In this document: one piece after another, positions 24,124 through 32,545 of the stretch
Numbering within the stretch: the first letter of the stretch is position 1
Layout: every line of letters starts with the position of its first letter
Source: Actinomycetota bacterium
GTDB taxonomy: Bacteria; Actinomycetota; UBA4738; HRBIN12
Assembly (NCBI GenBank): GCA_005884925.1
Contig: VAYU01000028.1
Location: 1-64,000, forward strand
Direction: 5' to 3'
DNA length: 64,000 nt
Position numbers and translations under genes: made by a program
The notes under the pieces: generated by a model
What the model was told of the DNA's origin: nothing
What the model saw: only the letters and a program-made list of their open reading frames with translations
Database searches by the model: none

Positions 24124-25473
24124 ATGGACATGATGGACATCCCTCAGGAACGCAAGCTCATCACCGAGGTCCCGGGGCCCAAGAGCCGCGCCTTGTTCGA
24201 ACGTCGCGCCGCGGCGATCCCACTCGGGGTCGCCAACCTCCATCCGATCGTGACGGCGCGCGCGTCCGGCGCGATCGTCGAGGACGTCGACGGGAACCGT
24301 CTGATCGACCTCGCCACGGGTATCTCGGTGCTGAACGTCGGGCACACCCCGCCCGAGGTCGTCGCGGCCGCCCAGCGGCAGCTGGAGTTGGACACGCACA
24401 CGTGTTTCCACGTCACCGCGAACGAGCCGTACATCGAGCTCGCCGAGCGGCTGAACGCGCTCGTCCCGATCGACGGCCCGGTGAAGACGATGTTCGCCAA
24501 CTCGGGCGCGGAGGCGGTCGAGAACGCGGTCAAGATCGCGCGCAAGGCCACCGGGCGCTCGGCGGTGGTCGCGTTCGATCACGCGTTCCACGGCAGGACG
24601 TTGATGGGCATGTCGCTCACCGCGAAGGTCATGCCGTACAAGCAAGGGATGGGACCGTTCGCCCCCGAGGTGTACCGGCTCCCGTTCGCCTACGCGTACC
24701 GGTGGCCGGGAGGCCCCGAGCGGTGCGCCGAGGAAGCGCTCGCCTACGCGGTCGACGAGATGCACAAGCACATCGGCGAGGACAACATCGCCTGCGTCGT
24801 GCTCGAACCGATCCAGGGTGAGGGCGGTTTCATCGTGCCGGCACCGGGCTTCGTCGAAGGCATCGCCGAGTTCTGTGCGACGAACGGCATCGTGTTCGTC
24901 GCCGACGAGATCCAGAGCGGGATGGGCCGGGCCGGACGGTGGTTCGCGATCGAGGCCGAGGACGTGCACCCCGACATCGTCACGAGCGCGAAATCCCTCG
25001 GTGGCGGACTGCCGATCAGCGCCATCAGCGGGCGAGCCGATCTCATGGACGCGGTGCACGTCGGAGGTCTCGGCGGCACGTACGGCGGCAACCCGGTCGC
25101 GGCGGCGGCGGCGCTCGCCGTGCTCGACCTGATCGAGCGTGACGCGCTCCTGGACCGGGCGAACGTCGTCGGCGACACGATCATGGCCCGGCTCCGCGCG
25201 CTCGAGGAGCGCCATCCGCAGATCGGCGAGGTCCGCGGCCGCGGAGCGATGTGCGCGATGGAGCTGGTCGAGGACCCGGACACGAAAGAGCCGCTCGTCG
25301 CCGACACGATGAACCGGATCGCCGGGGGGGCGCTCGAAGGCGGGGTGATCGTGCTGACCGCCGGCACGTACGGCAACGTCATCCGGTTGCTCCCGCCGCT
25401 CACGATCGAGGAGCTCCTGCTGGCGGACGGCCTCGACGTGCTCGAGGAAGCGGTCGACGCGGCGTTGGGATAG
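24124..25473 (+). CDS. gabT: 4-aminobutyrate aminotransferase-like class III PLP enzyme
   Basis: 449 residues, class III aminotransferase. NSGAEAVENAVKIAR binds the PLP phosphate, FDHAFHGRTLMGMSLT is the cofactor-ring region, VFVADEIQSGMGR carries the Asp to the pyridine nitrogen, and TSAKSLGGGLPIS holds the Schiff-base Lys. VVLEPIQGEGGFIVPAPGF fits the GABA/acetylornithine subgroup. It transfers the GABA amino group to 2-oxoglutarate giving succinate semialdehyde, which fits the two ALDH genes to the left. Acetylornithine or another omega-amino acid is an alternative substrate. A second ATG at 24133 is possible. Confidence 0.87.
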   Translation: MDMMDIPQERKLITEVPGPKSRALFERRAAAIPLGVANLHPIVTARASGAIVEDVDGNRLIDLATGISVLNVGHTPPEVVAAAQRQLELDTHTCFHVTANEPYIELAERLNALVPIDGPVKTMFANSGAEAVENAVKIARKATGRSAVVAFDHAFHGRTLMGMSLTAKVMPYKQGMGPFAPEVYRLPFAYAYRWPGGPERCAEEALAYAVDEMHKHIGEDNIACVVLEPIQGEGGFIVPAPGFVEGIAEFCATNGIVFVADEIQSGMGRAGRWFAIEAEDVHPDIVTSAKSLGGGLPISAISGRADLMDAVHVGGLGGTYGGNPVAAAAALAVLDLIERDALLDRANVVGDTIMARLRALEERHPQIGEVRGRGAMCAMELVEDPDTKEPLVADTMNRIAGGALEGGVIVLTAGTYGNVIRLLPPLTIEELLLADGLDVLEEAVDAALG

Positions 25474-25495
25474 GCGGCGCTCTCGGACGCCCTGC

Positions 25496-25501
25496 TAGCG
25501 T
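25496..25501 (+). promoter_or_regulatory. -10 element (TAGCGT) of the MFS gene
   Basis: TAGCGT ends six bases before the ATG at 25508, giving the exporter gene its own leaderless promoter just after the transaminase stop. Confidence 0.5.
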
Positions 25502-25507
25502 CCATCC

Positions 25508-26773
25508 ATGTCCGGGCGTCTCCGTCGCATCGCGCTCGATGTGACGCCGCTCCGCGTCTCACACGACTTCCGCTTGCTGTGGGGCGGCTCGTTGATCTCG
25601 GCGCTCGGTTCGCAGTTCGTCCGAGTCGGGCTCTACATCCAGGTCTTCGCGCTCACGGGATCGCCGGCGCAGGTGGGGCTGCTCGGTGTCTCGGCGCTCG
25701 TCGGCAACGTGGCCGGGACGTTCATCGGTGGGTCGTTCATCGATGCTCACGATCGACGGCGGGTCCTGATCTGGACGCAGGTCGGGCACGTGGCGGTCTC
25801 CGGCTGGCTCGTCGCGGGCGCGATCGGCGGCCACCCCCTGCTCCTGTTGCTGCACGTCGCGAACCTGCTCACGTGGGGCCTGGGCGCGATCGACGGCGCG
25901 GCGCGCCAGGCGGCGACGCCGCGATTGGTGGGCACCGAGCTGATGCCCGCGGCCGTCGCGCTCAACCAGGTCCTGTGGCAGACGACCGGGATCGTGGGAC
26001 CCGCGCTCGCCGGCGTGCTGATCGCGAGGACGAGCCCGACCGCCGCGTACGCCGTCGACCTCGTCAGCTACCTGGGGCTGCTCTTCGCCGCGATCGCGAT
26101 CCAGCCGCTCCCGCCCCTACCGAGCCTCGAAGGTGAGCGGCCGGTCGGCGTGCGTGCCGTCCGGGAGGGCCTCCGGTACGTCGGACACCACCGTCTGATC
26201 CGATCCACCTTCGTGATCGATCTGATCGCCATGATCTTCGGCATGCCGGCGGCGCTGTTCCCGGTCCTCGCCGTCGAGCAGTTCCATCGCGGACCCGAGG
26301 TGGTGGGGCTCCTCTTCGCGGCGCCGGCCGTCGGCGCCCTGGCGCAGCTGCTCGTCGCAGGGTCGGTCACGAAGATCCGCCGGCAGGGGGAGGCCGTGAT
26401 CTGGGCGGTCGCTGGGTGGGGTGCGGCGATCGCGGCCTTCGGGCTCGTGGGGGCCCATCTGGGATGGGCCCTGCTGTTCCTCGCGGCCGCGGGAGCCGCC
26501 GACGTCGTGAGCGCGATCTTCCGCTCGACGATCCTTCAGGTGAGCATCCCCGATGCGCTCCGCGGGCGGCTGGGCGGCATCTTCCTGCTCGTCGTCTCCG
26601 GCGGGCCCAGGATCGGCGACCTGGAGGCGGGGCTCGTGGCCGCGGCGGTCTCGCCGACCTTCAGCGTCGTGTCGGGCGGACTCGCGTGCGTCGTCGGCGC
26701 GTTCGCGTGCGCAGTCCGCTACCCGGAGCTTCGACGGTACGACGCGAGCGCGCGGCCGCCAGCGAACGCCTGA
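25508..26773 (+). CDS. MFS transporter, EntS/MFS_3-like exporter
   Basis: 421 residues with about 10-12 membrane helices. It begins LRVSHDFRLLWGGSLISALGSQF and has the loop FIDAHDRRRVLIWTQ between helices 2 and 3, ATPRLVGTELMPAAVALNQV and IPDALRGRLGGIF, all typical of the MFS_3 (enterobactin exporter-like) subfamily. It probably exports a small molecule or drug; the substrate cannot be read. It converges on the 6-phosphogluconate dehydrogenase gene with an 18-base gap. Confidence 0.85.
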   Translation: MSGRLRRIALDVTPLRVSHDFRLLWGGSLISALGSQFVRVGLYIQVFALTGSPAQVGLLGVSALVGNVAGTFIGGSFIDAHDRRRVLIWTQVGHVAVSGWLVAGAIGGHPLLLLLHVANLLTWGLGAIDGAARQAATPRLVGTELMPAAVALNQVLWQTTGIVGPALAGVLIARTSPTAAYAVDLVSYLGLLFAAIAIQPLPPLPSLEGERPVGVRAVREGLRYVGHHRLIRSTFVIDLIAMIFGMPAALFPVLAVEQFHRGPEVVGLLFAAPAVGALAQLLVAGSVTKIRRQGEAVIWAVAGWGAAIAAFGLVGAHLGWALLFLAAAGAADVVSAIFRSTILQVSIPDALRGRLGGIFLLVVSGGPRIGDLEAGLVAAAVSPTFSVVSGGLACVVGAFACAVRYPELRRYDASARPPANA

Positions 26774-26791
26774 ATCCTCGACGGGAGATGG

Positions 26792-27829
26792 TCACGCCGG
26801 CGGTTCGACGTGCCCCCCGAACCGCCACCGCATCGCGGATAGCAGCCGGTTCGCCATCTCCGCCTGTCCGCGGGAGGTGAACCGCGCGGTCAGCGCGGCG
26901 GTGAGCACATCGGCCGGGACGCCCTCCTCGATCGCCGCGATCGCGGTCCAGCGCCCCTCCCCGGAGTCGGCGACGCGTCCGGCGAACCCCTCGAGCGTCG
27001 GCGAGTCGTGCAACGCCGCCGCCGCAAGATCCAGCAGCCACGACGACACGACGCTCCCCCGTCGCCAGAGCTCCGCGACGGACGCGAGATCGATGTCGTA
27101 CCGGTAGAAGGCCGGATCACCGAGCGGCGCGGTCTCGGCGTCGTGGGCCTGTGCCTGCGCGCCGATGTTCGCGTGGTGCAGGACGTTCATCCCCTCGGCG
27201 TACGCCTCCATCAAGGCGTACTCGATCCCGTTGTGGACCATCTTGACGAAGTGCCCGGCGCCCACCGGACCCACCCGGAGGTAGCCCTGTTCCTGCGGAC
27301 TGACCTCGGGGGGCGCGCCGGGCGTCCGCGGCGCAGCCGCGACGCCCGGCGCGAGCGACCGGAAGATCGGTTCGAGCCGGTCCCAAACGGCATCGTCGTC
27401 ACACCCGACCATCAGACAGAAGCCGCGGTCGAGGCCGAACACCCCCCCGGACGTGCCGCAGTCGACGTAGGCGATCCCGCGACCGGCGAGCTCCTTCGCT
27501 CGCCGCAGATCGTCGCGGTAGTAGGTGTTGCCGCCGTCGATCACGACGTCACCCGACTCGAGCGCGCCCGCGAGCGATCCGACCGCGTCCTCGGTCGGCT
27601 CGCCCGCGGGAACCATCACCCACACCGTGCGCGGCGGCGAGAGGGCCGCGACGAACGCTCCCATCGTGTCGGCGCCGGTGGCACCCTCGGAGGCGAGCGC
27701 GGCGACCGCGTCGGAAGAGAGGTCGTGCACCACACAGGGATGACCGTCGCGCATCAGGCGCCGGACGATGTTAGCGCCCATCCGACCGAGCCCCACCATC
27801 CCGAGCTGCGTCGGCGACGCCGTCGTCAT
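26792..27829 (-). CDS. gnd: 6-phosphogluconate dehydrogenase, short (GndA/YqeC-like) form
   Basis: 345 residues, the short bacterial class (about 300-345) rather than the 470-residue form. N-terminal GMVGLGRMGANIVRRL binds NAD(P); VIDGGNTYYRDD, DCGTSGGVFGL and the catalytic FVKMVHNGIEYALM (Lys-x3-Asn) follow, with ALTARFTSRGQAEMANRLL at the C terminus. It oxidatively decarboxylates 6-phosphogluconate to ribulose 5-phosphate. GGGAGG precedes the ATG. It is divergent from zwf, so two oxidative pentose-phosphate enzymes share one control region; no 6-phosphogluconolactonase gene is adjacent. Confidence 0.9.
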   Translation of the reverse strand: MTTASPTQLGMVGLGRMGANIVRRLMRDGHPCVVHDLSSDAVAALASEGATGADTMGAFVAALSPPRTVWVMVPAGEPTEDAVGSLAGALESGDVVIDGGNTYYRDDLRRAKELAGRGIAYVDCGTSGGVFGLDRGFCLMVGCDDDAVWDRLEPIFRSLAPGVAAAPRTPGAPPEVSPQEQGYLRVGPVGAGHFVKMVHNGIEYALMEAYAEGMNVLHHANIGAQAQAHDAETAPLGDPAFYRYDIDLASVAELWRRGSVVSSWLLDLAAAALHDSPTLEGFAGRVADSGEGRWTAIAAIEEGVPADVLTAALTARFTSRGQAEMANRLLSAMRWRFGGHVEPPA

Positions 27830-27913
27830 CGGACCCTCCCGTCACTCATCGTGCGTCGGACCGTATCCTCGGGTTGGCGTCGCTGTCACGGCGCCGGGGG
27901 GATCGCGAGCGAC

Positions 27914-29314
27914 ATGACCGACGGAGGCCCATCCGACGCCCTGGTGATCTTCGGGATCACGGGCGATCTCGCGCACCACAAGACGTTCCCCGCGCTCTAC
28001 CGGCTGGAGCGTCACATGTTGCTCGAGGTGCCGGTGATCGGGTCCGGGCGCACCGAATGGACCGATGCCGACCTGCGCGCGCACGCCCGCGCCGCGATCG
28101 AGGAACTGGGCCCCCCGGACCACGAGGCCCTCGGCCGATTCCTGGCGCGCCTGCGATACGTCGGTGGCGACACGAACGAGCCCACGACGTTCGACCGGAT
28201 CCGCGAGGCGCTGGCGGCAGCCGAGCATCCGTTGTTCTACCTCGAGACCCCGCCGTCGTTGTTCGCGACCATCGTTCGCGGACTCGCGGAAACGAAGCTC
28301 ACCGACGGGGCCCGGGTGGTGATCGAGAAGCCGTTCGGACACGACCTCGCGTCGGCGCGCGAGCTCAACCGCGAGCTGCTCTCGGTGCTCGGGGAGGACC
28401 AGATCTTCCGGATCGACCATTTCCTGGGGAAGGAGCCGGTCCAGGACATCGTGTACCTCCGGTTCGCCAACGAGATGTTCGAGCCCCTCTGGAACCGTGA
28501 TCACATCGAGTCGGTGCAGATCACGATGGCGGAGCGCTTCGGGGTGGATGGGCGAGGCCGGTTCTACGACGAGGTCGGATGCCTGCGCGACGTGGTCCAG
28601 AACCATCTGCTGCAGGTGCTTGCTCTCGTTGCGATGGAGCCTCTCTCGGGGGGTTCGGAGGCCCTGGCCGACCGCCGCCTCGACGTCTTCCGCGCGATGC
28701 CGGGCGCGGACCCGGCGCACTACGTCCGGGGGCAGTACGAGGGGTACCACAAGGTCGAAGGCGTCGCGCCGGGATCGACGACCGAGACGTTCGCCGCCCT
28801 GCGGCTGCTGATCGAGAACTGGCGATGGTCGGGCGTCCCGTTCTTCCTGCGGGCCGGCAAGGCGCTCGCGATGACGGCGACCGAGGTGGATATCCGGTTC
28901 CGCAGACCGCCCGCGATCATGCTCGCGGATGGCGTGCGCGCCATGCGTCACCACAACCACGTGAAGCTCCGGATCGGCGATGACGCGGGTGCGAGCATCG
29001 GGCTGCTGCTCAAGAAGCCGGGAGCGCCCGCGACCCAGTCGGTGCATCTGGATCTGTCGTTCGACCAGCAGCTCGGCGAGGCCCCGGGCCCGTACGAGCG
29101 ACTGCTCAAGGACGCGCTCGCGGGCGACGGCACGCTGTTCCCGCGACAGGACGTGATCGAGGAGACGTGGCGGATCGTCCAGCCGTTGCTGGAAGACCCG
29201 CCGCCGGTGGAGCCCTACGCGCCGGGCTCGTGGGGCCCGGAGTCGTGCGATGAGCTCGTCGCCGGCGATGGTGGGTGGGTCGCGCCGCGCGAGCCCGGGC
29301 GCCTCTCGGCCTGA
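27914..29314 (+). CDS. zwf: Glucose-6-phosphate 1-dehydrogenase
   Basis: 466 residues. Cofactor fingerprint VIFGITGDLAHHK (usual GASGDL with a changed second Gly region), EKPFGHDLASA, and the substrate motif RIDHFLGKEPVQDIVYLRF are all present, followed by the beta-rich C-terminal domain (WSGVPFFLRAGKAL). It catalyses the first step of the oxidative pentose-phosphate pathway, supplying NADPH or F420-linked reductant. GGGGGAT precedes the ATG at 27914; a TATCCT near 27869 is a possible -10. The stop lies two bases from that of the convergent methyltransferase gene. Confidence 0.93.
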   Translation: MTDGGPSDALVIFGITGDLAHHKTFPALYRLERHMLLEVPVIGSGRTEWTDADLRAHARAAIEELGPPDHEALGRFLARLRYVGGDTNEPTTFDRIREALAAAEHPLFYLETPPSLFATIVRGLAETKLTDGARVVIEKPFGHDLASARELNRELLSVLGEDQIFRIDHFLGKEPVQDIVYLRFANEMFEPLWNRDHIESVQITMAERFGVDGRGRFYDEVGCLRDVVQNHLLQVLALVAMEPLSGGSEALADRRLDVFRAMPGADPAHYVRGQYEGYHKVEGVAPGSTTETFAALRLLIENWRWSGVPFFLRAGKALAMTATEVDIRFRRPPAIMLADGVRAMRHHNHVKLRIGDDAGASIGLLLKKPGAPATQSVHLDLSFDQQLGEAPGPYERLLKDALAGDGTLFPRQDVIEETWRIVQPLLEDPPPVEPYAPGSWGPESCDELVAGDGGWVAPREPGRLSA

Positions 29315-29316
29315 GG

Positions 29317-29907
29317 TCACCCCAACGGCGTCGCCGCGACCCTCCGCAGCAGGTACCAGGCCGCCCCCGGCGGGTTCGAACCGCGGATCCTCCCCACTGG
29401 CTCGAACCACGGCGCGAACCGGGTCGCCATCTCCCCCGGAGTCACCCCCAGGGGAACGGGTCGGGTGCGCCGAGCGAAGGCGAAGACGAAGAGCCGGGAT
29501 CCCGCGCGGGTGTGCGACGCGACACCGGCCGCGTACGCGGGGCGCCGGCGGCGCTCGATCGAGTGGAAGCACCCGATGTCGAGCACCAGATCGAAAGGAG
29601 CTGCGAGGTCGAGCTGGTCGAGCTCGGTCACGTCGCCCAGGAGCACGCGGGCGTTCGAGACGCCGGCGAGCTTGTCGGTCGCGCGGTCGATCGCGGCCGG
29701 CACGGCGTCGACCCCCGTGGCCTCCCAGCCGTGCTCGGCGAGGTACCGGACGTTCGTCCCCGTGCCGCAGCCGAGATCGATCGCGCGCCCCGGAGCCATC
29801 GGGACGGGTCCCTCGATCAGCTCGACCACCTCGGGCGGAGTGATGCCGGTATCCCACGGCGTGCGACCGGTGCGGTACATCCATCGGTAGGCGGGTCGCC
29901 ACCACAT
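29317..29907 (-). CDS. Class I SAM-dependent methyltransferase
   Basis: 196 residues. Motif I AIDLGCGTGTNVRYLAEHG, motif II acidic turn TGVDAVPAAIDRA, VLLGDVTELD and VLDIGCFHSI fit the Rossmann methyltransferase fold. The N terminus YRTGRTPWDTGITPPEV resembles thiopurine/halide and tellurite-type small-molecule methyltransferases. It is the last gene of a three-gene minus-strand unit and abuts the DksA-like gene without a gap. Acceptor unknown. Confidence 0.85.
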   Translation of the reverse strand: MWWRPAYRWMYRTGRTPWDTGITPPEVVELIEGPVPMAPGRAIDLGCGTGTNVRYLAEHGWEATGVDAVPAAIDRATDKLAGVSNARVLLGDVTELDQLDLAAPFDLVLDIGCFHSIERRRRPAYAAGVASHTRAGSRLFVFAFARRTRPVPLGVTPGEMATRFAPWFEPVGRIRGSNPPGAAWYLLRRVAATPLG

Positions 29908-30255
29908 CTAGGTGTGTCGCGAACGGAGCGATGCGCAGCGGACGCACAGCACCGACCAGGGCCTCGCATCCAGCCGCTCGTCGGGGATCGGGCCGCCACA
30001 CCGGTCGCAGAGCCCGTAGGTTCCGTCGTCCAGCTTCTCAAGGGCCCGAACGACATCCGCACGCATCGCCGCGAGCTGTTCGGCCGCCCCCACCTTGGCC
30101 AAGCGATCGACGGCCTCCGTCGTTCCGTCGCCGATCCGTTTGCCGAACGACACCGCAGCGGCAGGGTCGCGTGGGATCGCCGTGAGCTCACGCAGCTCCG
30201 CGTCGAGCGCCGAACGTCGTTCCTCCAGCGTGTCGCGGATCGTCGCGGTGTCCAT
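29908..30255 (-). CDS. TraR/DksA-type zinc-finger protein
   Basis: 115 residues: an N-terminal coiled-coil-prone region (IRDTLEERRSALDAELREL, then DRLAKVGAAEQLAAM), the motif ALEKLDDGTYGLCDRCGGPI, and a second pair VLCVRCASL, giving a C4 zinc finger. DksA-family proteins bind the RNA polymerase secondary channel; actinobacterial members of this size are also known as CarD-independent stress factors with varied roles. Middle gene of the unit with the HesB-like and methyltransferase genes. Confidence 0.8.
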   Translation of the reverse strand: MDTATIRDTLEERRSALDAELRELTAIPRDPAAAVSFGKRIGDGTTEAVDRLAKVGAAEQLAAMRADVVRALEKLDDGTYGLCDRCGGPIPDERLDARPWSVLCVRCASLRSRHT

Positions 30256-30259
30256 CGTG

Positions 30260-30502
30260 TCAGCTCGCGGTGAGCTCGTTGTGCTCGCCGGCGTCGACGG
30301 TCCCCGTGACGCCGGGGGCGACGAAGATCGTCAACGCGCCGACCTCGAGGACGGCGTCGCCGGGCTCCGGTCGGGAGGCAAGCACCGCCCGCACCGTTGC
30401 CCCGTCGGCGGTGAGCCGGATGTGTGCCTCCGGATCGAAGCGGCGAGCGGCGGCCTGTGAGATCAGCAGCGCGTCCTGCGCGCGGGGCGTGAGCTCCACC
30501 AT
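30260..30502 (-). CDS. Small protein resembling a cysteine-less HesB fold
   Basis: 80 residues, MVELTPRAQDALLISQAAARR, then short strands (HIRLTADGATVRAVLASRP, DAVLEVGALTIFVAPGV). The order helix, paired strands and the VGALTIFV segment recall A-type Fe-S carriers, but no cysteine is present, so it cannot carry a cluster by the usual ligands. Leaderless start is likely: TAGCAT (complement of 30510-30515) ends seven bases before the ATG. Assignment tentative. Confidence 0.5.
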   Translation of the reverse strand: MVELTPRAQDALLISQAAARRFDPEAHIRLTADGATVRAVLASRPEPGDAVLEVGALTIFVAPGVTGTVDAGEHNELTAS

Positions 30503-30538
30503 GGCCGGGATGCTACGCGCGGCCCGCGTGCTTCGACC

Positions 30539-30754
30539 TCAGTGCATCCGTGGGCCGAACAGGATCCAGTCATCCAGCGAATCCATGGCCGGGCGCTCGT
30601 CCGGGTTCCGCTCGGCGCCGCGCTCCAGTGCTCTGCGGGCCTTCCTGAGCGCTCGCTTCACGTGCCGGCGGGACCGCTTCGCCGGGCGCGAACCACGCGC
30701 CTCGATCTCCCGCTGCCGGGGCAGCTCCAGCTCTTCGACGATGTTGGGTCGCAT
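30539..30754 (-). CDS. Small basic protein, divergent from CGNR regulator gene
   Basis: 71 residues, very rich in Arg/Lys in the middle (RPAKRSRRHVKRALRKARRA) with an acidic/aromatic end (DSLDDWILFGPRMH). AAGGGAGG lies before the ATG at 30754. The basic helix could contact nucleic acid. Its 5' region carries the repeated ACCGGT operator-like sites. No family recognised. Confidence 0.5.
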   Translation of the reverse strand: MRPNIVEELELPRQREIEARGSRPAKRSRRHVKRALRKARRALERGAERNPDERPAMDSLDDWILFGPRMH

Positions 30755-30770
30755 CGCATCCTCCCTTCTC

Positions 30771-30862
30771 GTAACCGACCAGATGATGTAACCGGTTACC
30801 CGAAGGATACCGGTTCACGCGTAACCGGTCAAGTGGTTATCTCCGGTGTCGAGGCGTATCCT
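30771..30862. promoter_or_regulatory. Divergent control region with repeated GTAACC / ACCGGT sites
   Basis: A perfect 12-base palindrome GTAACCGGTTAC occupies 30788-30799. ACCGGT cores recur at 30809-30814 and 30824-30829, a partial GTAACC site is at 30771-30776, and a GGTTA half-site at 30835-30839 overlaps the expected -35 region. TATCCT at 30857-30862 is a -10 seven bases before the GTG at 30870. Likely operator array for the CGNR-type regulator encoded to the right (inference), also controlling the small basic protein to the left. Confidence 0.6.
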
Positions 30863-30869
30863 TGTAGGC

Positions 30870-31454
30870 GTGGACACCAACCCGAAACCCCCCAACACCG
30901 ATGTCGATACGACCCCGCCCGCACCGGGCGACCTGGAGCTCGTTCGCGGCTTCCTCTCCCTACACGATCATGTCGAAGGCACGCGGGATTCCTTGCCTCC
31001 CAGCTCGGAGACGATCACGTGGTGGCTCCGCGACCGCGGCTTGCTCGCGTTCGACGAGGCTCCGACCGAGGGGGATCTCCGCTGGACAACCGGGATCCTT
31101 GAGGCCCTCCGCTCACGGGTGCACGAGAACATGGGCCAGCCGCCAGACCCCGGATCGATCGACGCGCTCGACCGGGCGGCTCGCGAGACCGAGCTGAGCG
31201 TCGATTTCGGCGGAAAGGCGCTCCGAGCGGGGGCGTCCGGCGTCCGGGGCGCGGTCGGGCGGATCGTGGCGGTCGCGTTCCTCGCCGAGCTCGACGGCTC
31301 GTGGGACCGATTCAAGGAGTGTTCCAGCCCCACCTGCCGCGCGGTGTTCTGGGATCGTTCGAAGAACCGCTCCGGTCGCTGGTGCACGATGAAGGACTGC
31401 GGCAACCGAGCGAAGGTTCGCGCGTACCGCGAGCGGGAGCGCACGTCGGCGTGA
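30870..31454 (+). CDS. CGNR zinc-finger (ABATE-type) regulator
   Basis: About 194 residues. The N-terminal half (LELVRGFLSLHDHVEGTRDS, then TGILEALRSRVHENM) corresponds to the ABATE ligand-binding-like domain; the C terminus is the diagnostic CGNR finger: CSSPTCRAVFWDRSKN, then RWCTMKDCGNRAKVRAYRER. Proteins of this type are putative stress-responsive transcription regulators. I prefer GTG 30870 (leaderless after TATCCT) over GTG 30846. Its TGA overlaps the next gene's GTG (GTGA), coupling it to a DNA glycosylase. Probable autoregulation through the ACCGGT sites is inference. Confidence 0.85.
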   Translation: MDTNPKPPNTDVDTTPPAPGDLELVRGFLSLHDHVEGTRDSLPPSSETITWWLRDRGLLAFDEAPTEGDLRWTTGILEALRSRVHENMGQPPDPGSIDALDRAARETELSVDFGGKALRAGASGVRGAVGRIVAVAFLAELDGSWDRFKECSSPTCRAVFWDRSKNRSGRWCTMKDCGNRAKVRAYRERERTSA

Positions 31455-32389
31455 CGTCGGGCGATCCCATCGAACTGGCGCTCCGCGGTCCGGGGGGCGA
31501 GCGGGTCGACCTGTGGCGGACGCTGATCTCGCACGGCTTCCACGACCTGGCGCCGATGGCGATCGACGAGGTCGACCGGTCGCTCGACCTCACGCTCCGC
31601 ACGCCGCGCGGGATGCCGCGCAGGGTGCGGATCGCCGCGGCCGACGGCAGGCGGGGCCATGCCCGGGTCGAGATCCTGGGCCGCCCAGCGACATCGGCCG
31701 CCAGCCGCGATGCGATCGCTCGGGGCGCCGCGCGCGTCCTTCGGCTCGATCAGGACCTCTCGGCGTTCTACGCCCTGGCGGCCGGCGATCCCGACCTGGC
31801 GTGGGTCACGGCGGGAGCCGGACGCATGCTCCGCTCCCCCACCGTATGGGAAGACGTCGTCAAGACGCTCTGCACGACGAACTGCTCGTGGAGCCTCACG
31901 ACCACGATGGTGAACGCATTGGTGCGAGAGCTGGGCGAGCCGGCGGCCGGGTTCGCGGACGACCCGCTGGCGAACGCGTTCCCGACGCCGGTCGCGATGG
32001 CCGGTCGCGACGAGCGCTTCTACCGCGAGGTGGTGCGATCGGGGTACCGGGCTCCGTACTTCGTCCGGCTCGCCGAGCTGGTCGCGGGCGGCGGGGTCGA
32101 CCTGGAGGCCCTGGCTGACGCGTCGCGCCTCGACCTCCCCGACGGGGAGGTCGAGGCGCTCCTCCGCTCGCTGCCCGGCATCGGACCGTACGCGGCGGCC
32201 AACGTGATGATGACGCTCGGCCGGAGCTCGAGGTTGATCCTCGACTCGTGGTCCCGTCCCGCATACGTCCGCGCCGCCGGGCGCCGGAAGCTGCCCTCGG
32301 ACACCCAGATCGAGCGGCGCTTCCGTCGCTACGGCAACGACGCAGGGCTCGCCTTCTGGCTGTTCGTGACGAAGCACTGGGCCACCTGA
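31451..32389 (+). CDS. HhH-GPD DNA glycosylase (AlkA/OGG-like)
   Basis: 312 residues. The C-terminal half has the helix-hairpin-helix LLRSLPGIGPYAAANVMMTL and, about 15 residues later, the catalytic Asp region RLILDSWSRP. The N-terminal portion has a beta domain (LELALRGPGGERVDL-like strands) and LCTTNCSWSLTTTMVNALV, the AlkA/OGG1-type helix with tryptophan. It should excise damaged bases (alkyl-purines or 8-oxoguanine). No Fe-S loop cysteines are seen. The GTG start overlaps the regulator stop by four bases, so repair may be under that regulator's control. Confidence 0.83.
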   Translation: MTSGDPIELALRGPGGERVDLWRTLISHGFHDLAPMAIDEVDRSLDLTLRTPRGMPRRVRIAAADGRRGHARVEILGRPATSAASRDAIARGAARVLRLDQDLSAFYALAAGDPDLAWVTAGAGRMLRSPTVWEDVVKTLCTTNCSWSLTTTMVNALVRELGEPAAGFADDPLANAFPTPVAMAGRDERFYREVVRSGYRAPYFVRLAELVAGGGVDLEALADASRLDLPDGEVEALLRSLPGIGPYAAANVMMTLGRSSRLILDSWSRPAYVRAAGRRKLPSDTQIERRFRRYGNDAGLAFWLFVTKHWAT

Positions 32390-32545
32390 GGAGTGGCCCG
32401 AGGGGAGCCGCAGCTCCAACCGCTCCTCGCTCCTGGGTGGGACGCGTCGGATCGGGTATCGCTTGCCCATGATCACGGCTGCGCTCAGCGTCAGGCCCGT
32501 CCGCGATGGGCACATCCGACGGTCGTCACCGGGACACTGAGCGCC

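Noticed and set aside
26661-27041. CRISPR- or phage-like content in the accessory stretches.
   Set aside because: No repeated spacers, integrase, portal, terminase or attachment-like direct repeats were seen anywhere in the window.
29370-29395. A GGTTCGAACC-like segment resembling a tRNA T-arm.
   Set aside because: It lies within the methyltransferase coding sequence and no acceptor or anticodon stem can be drawn around it.
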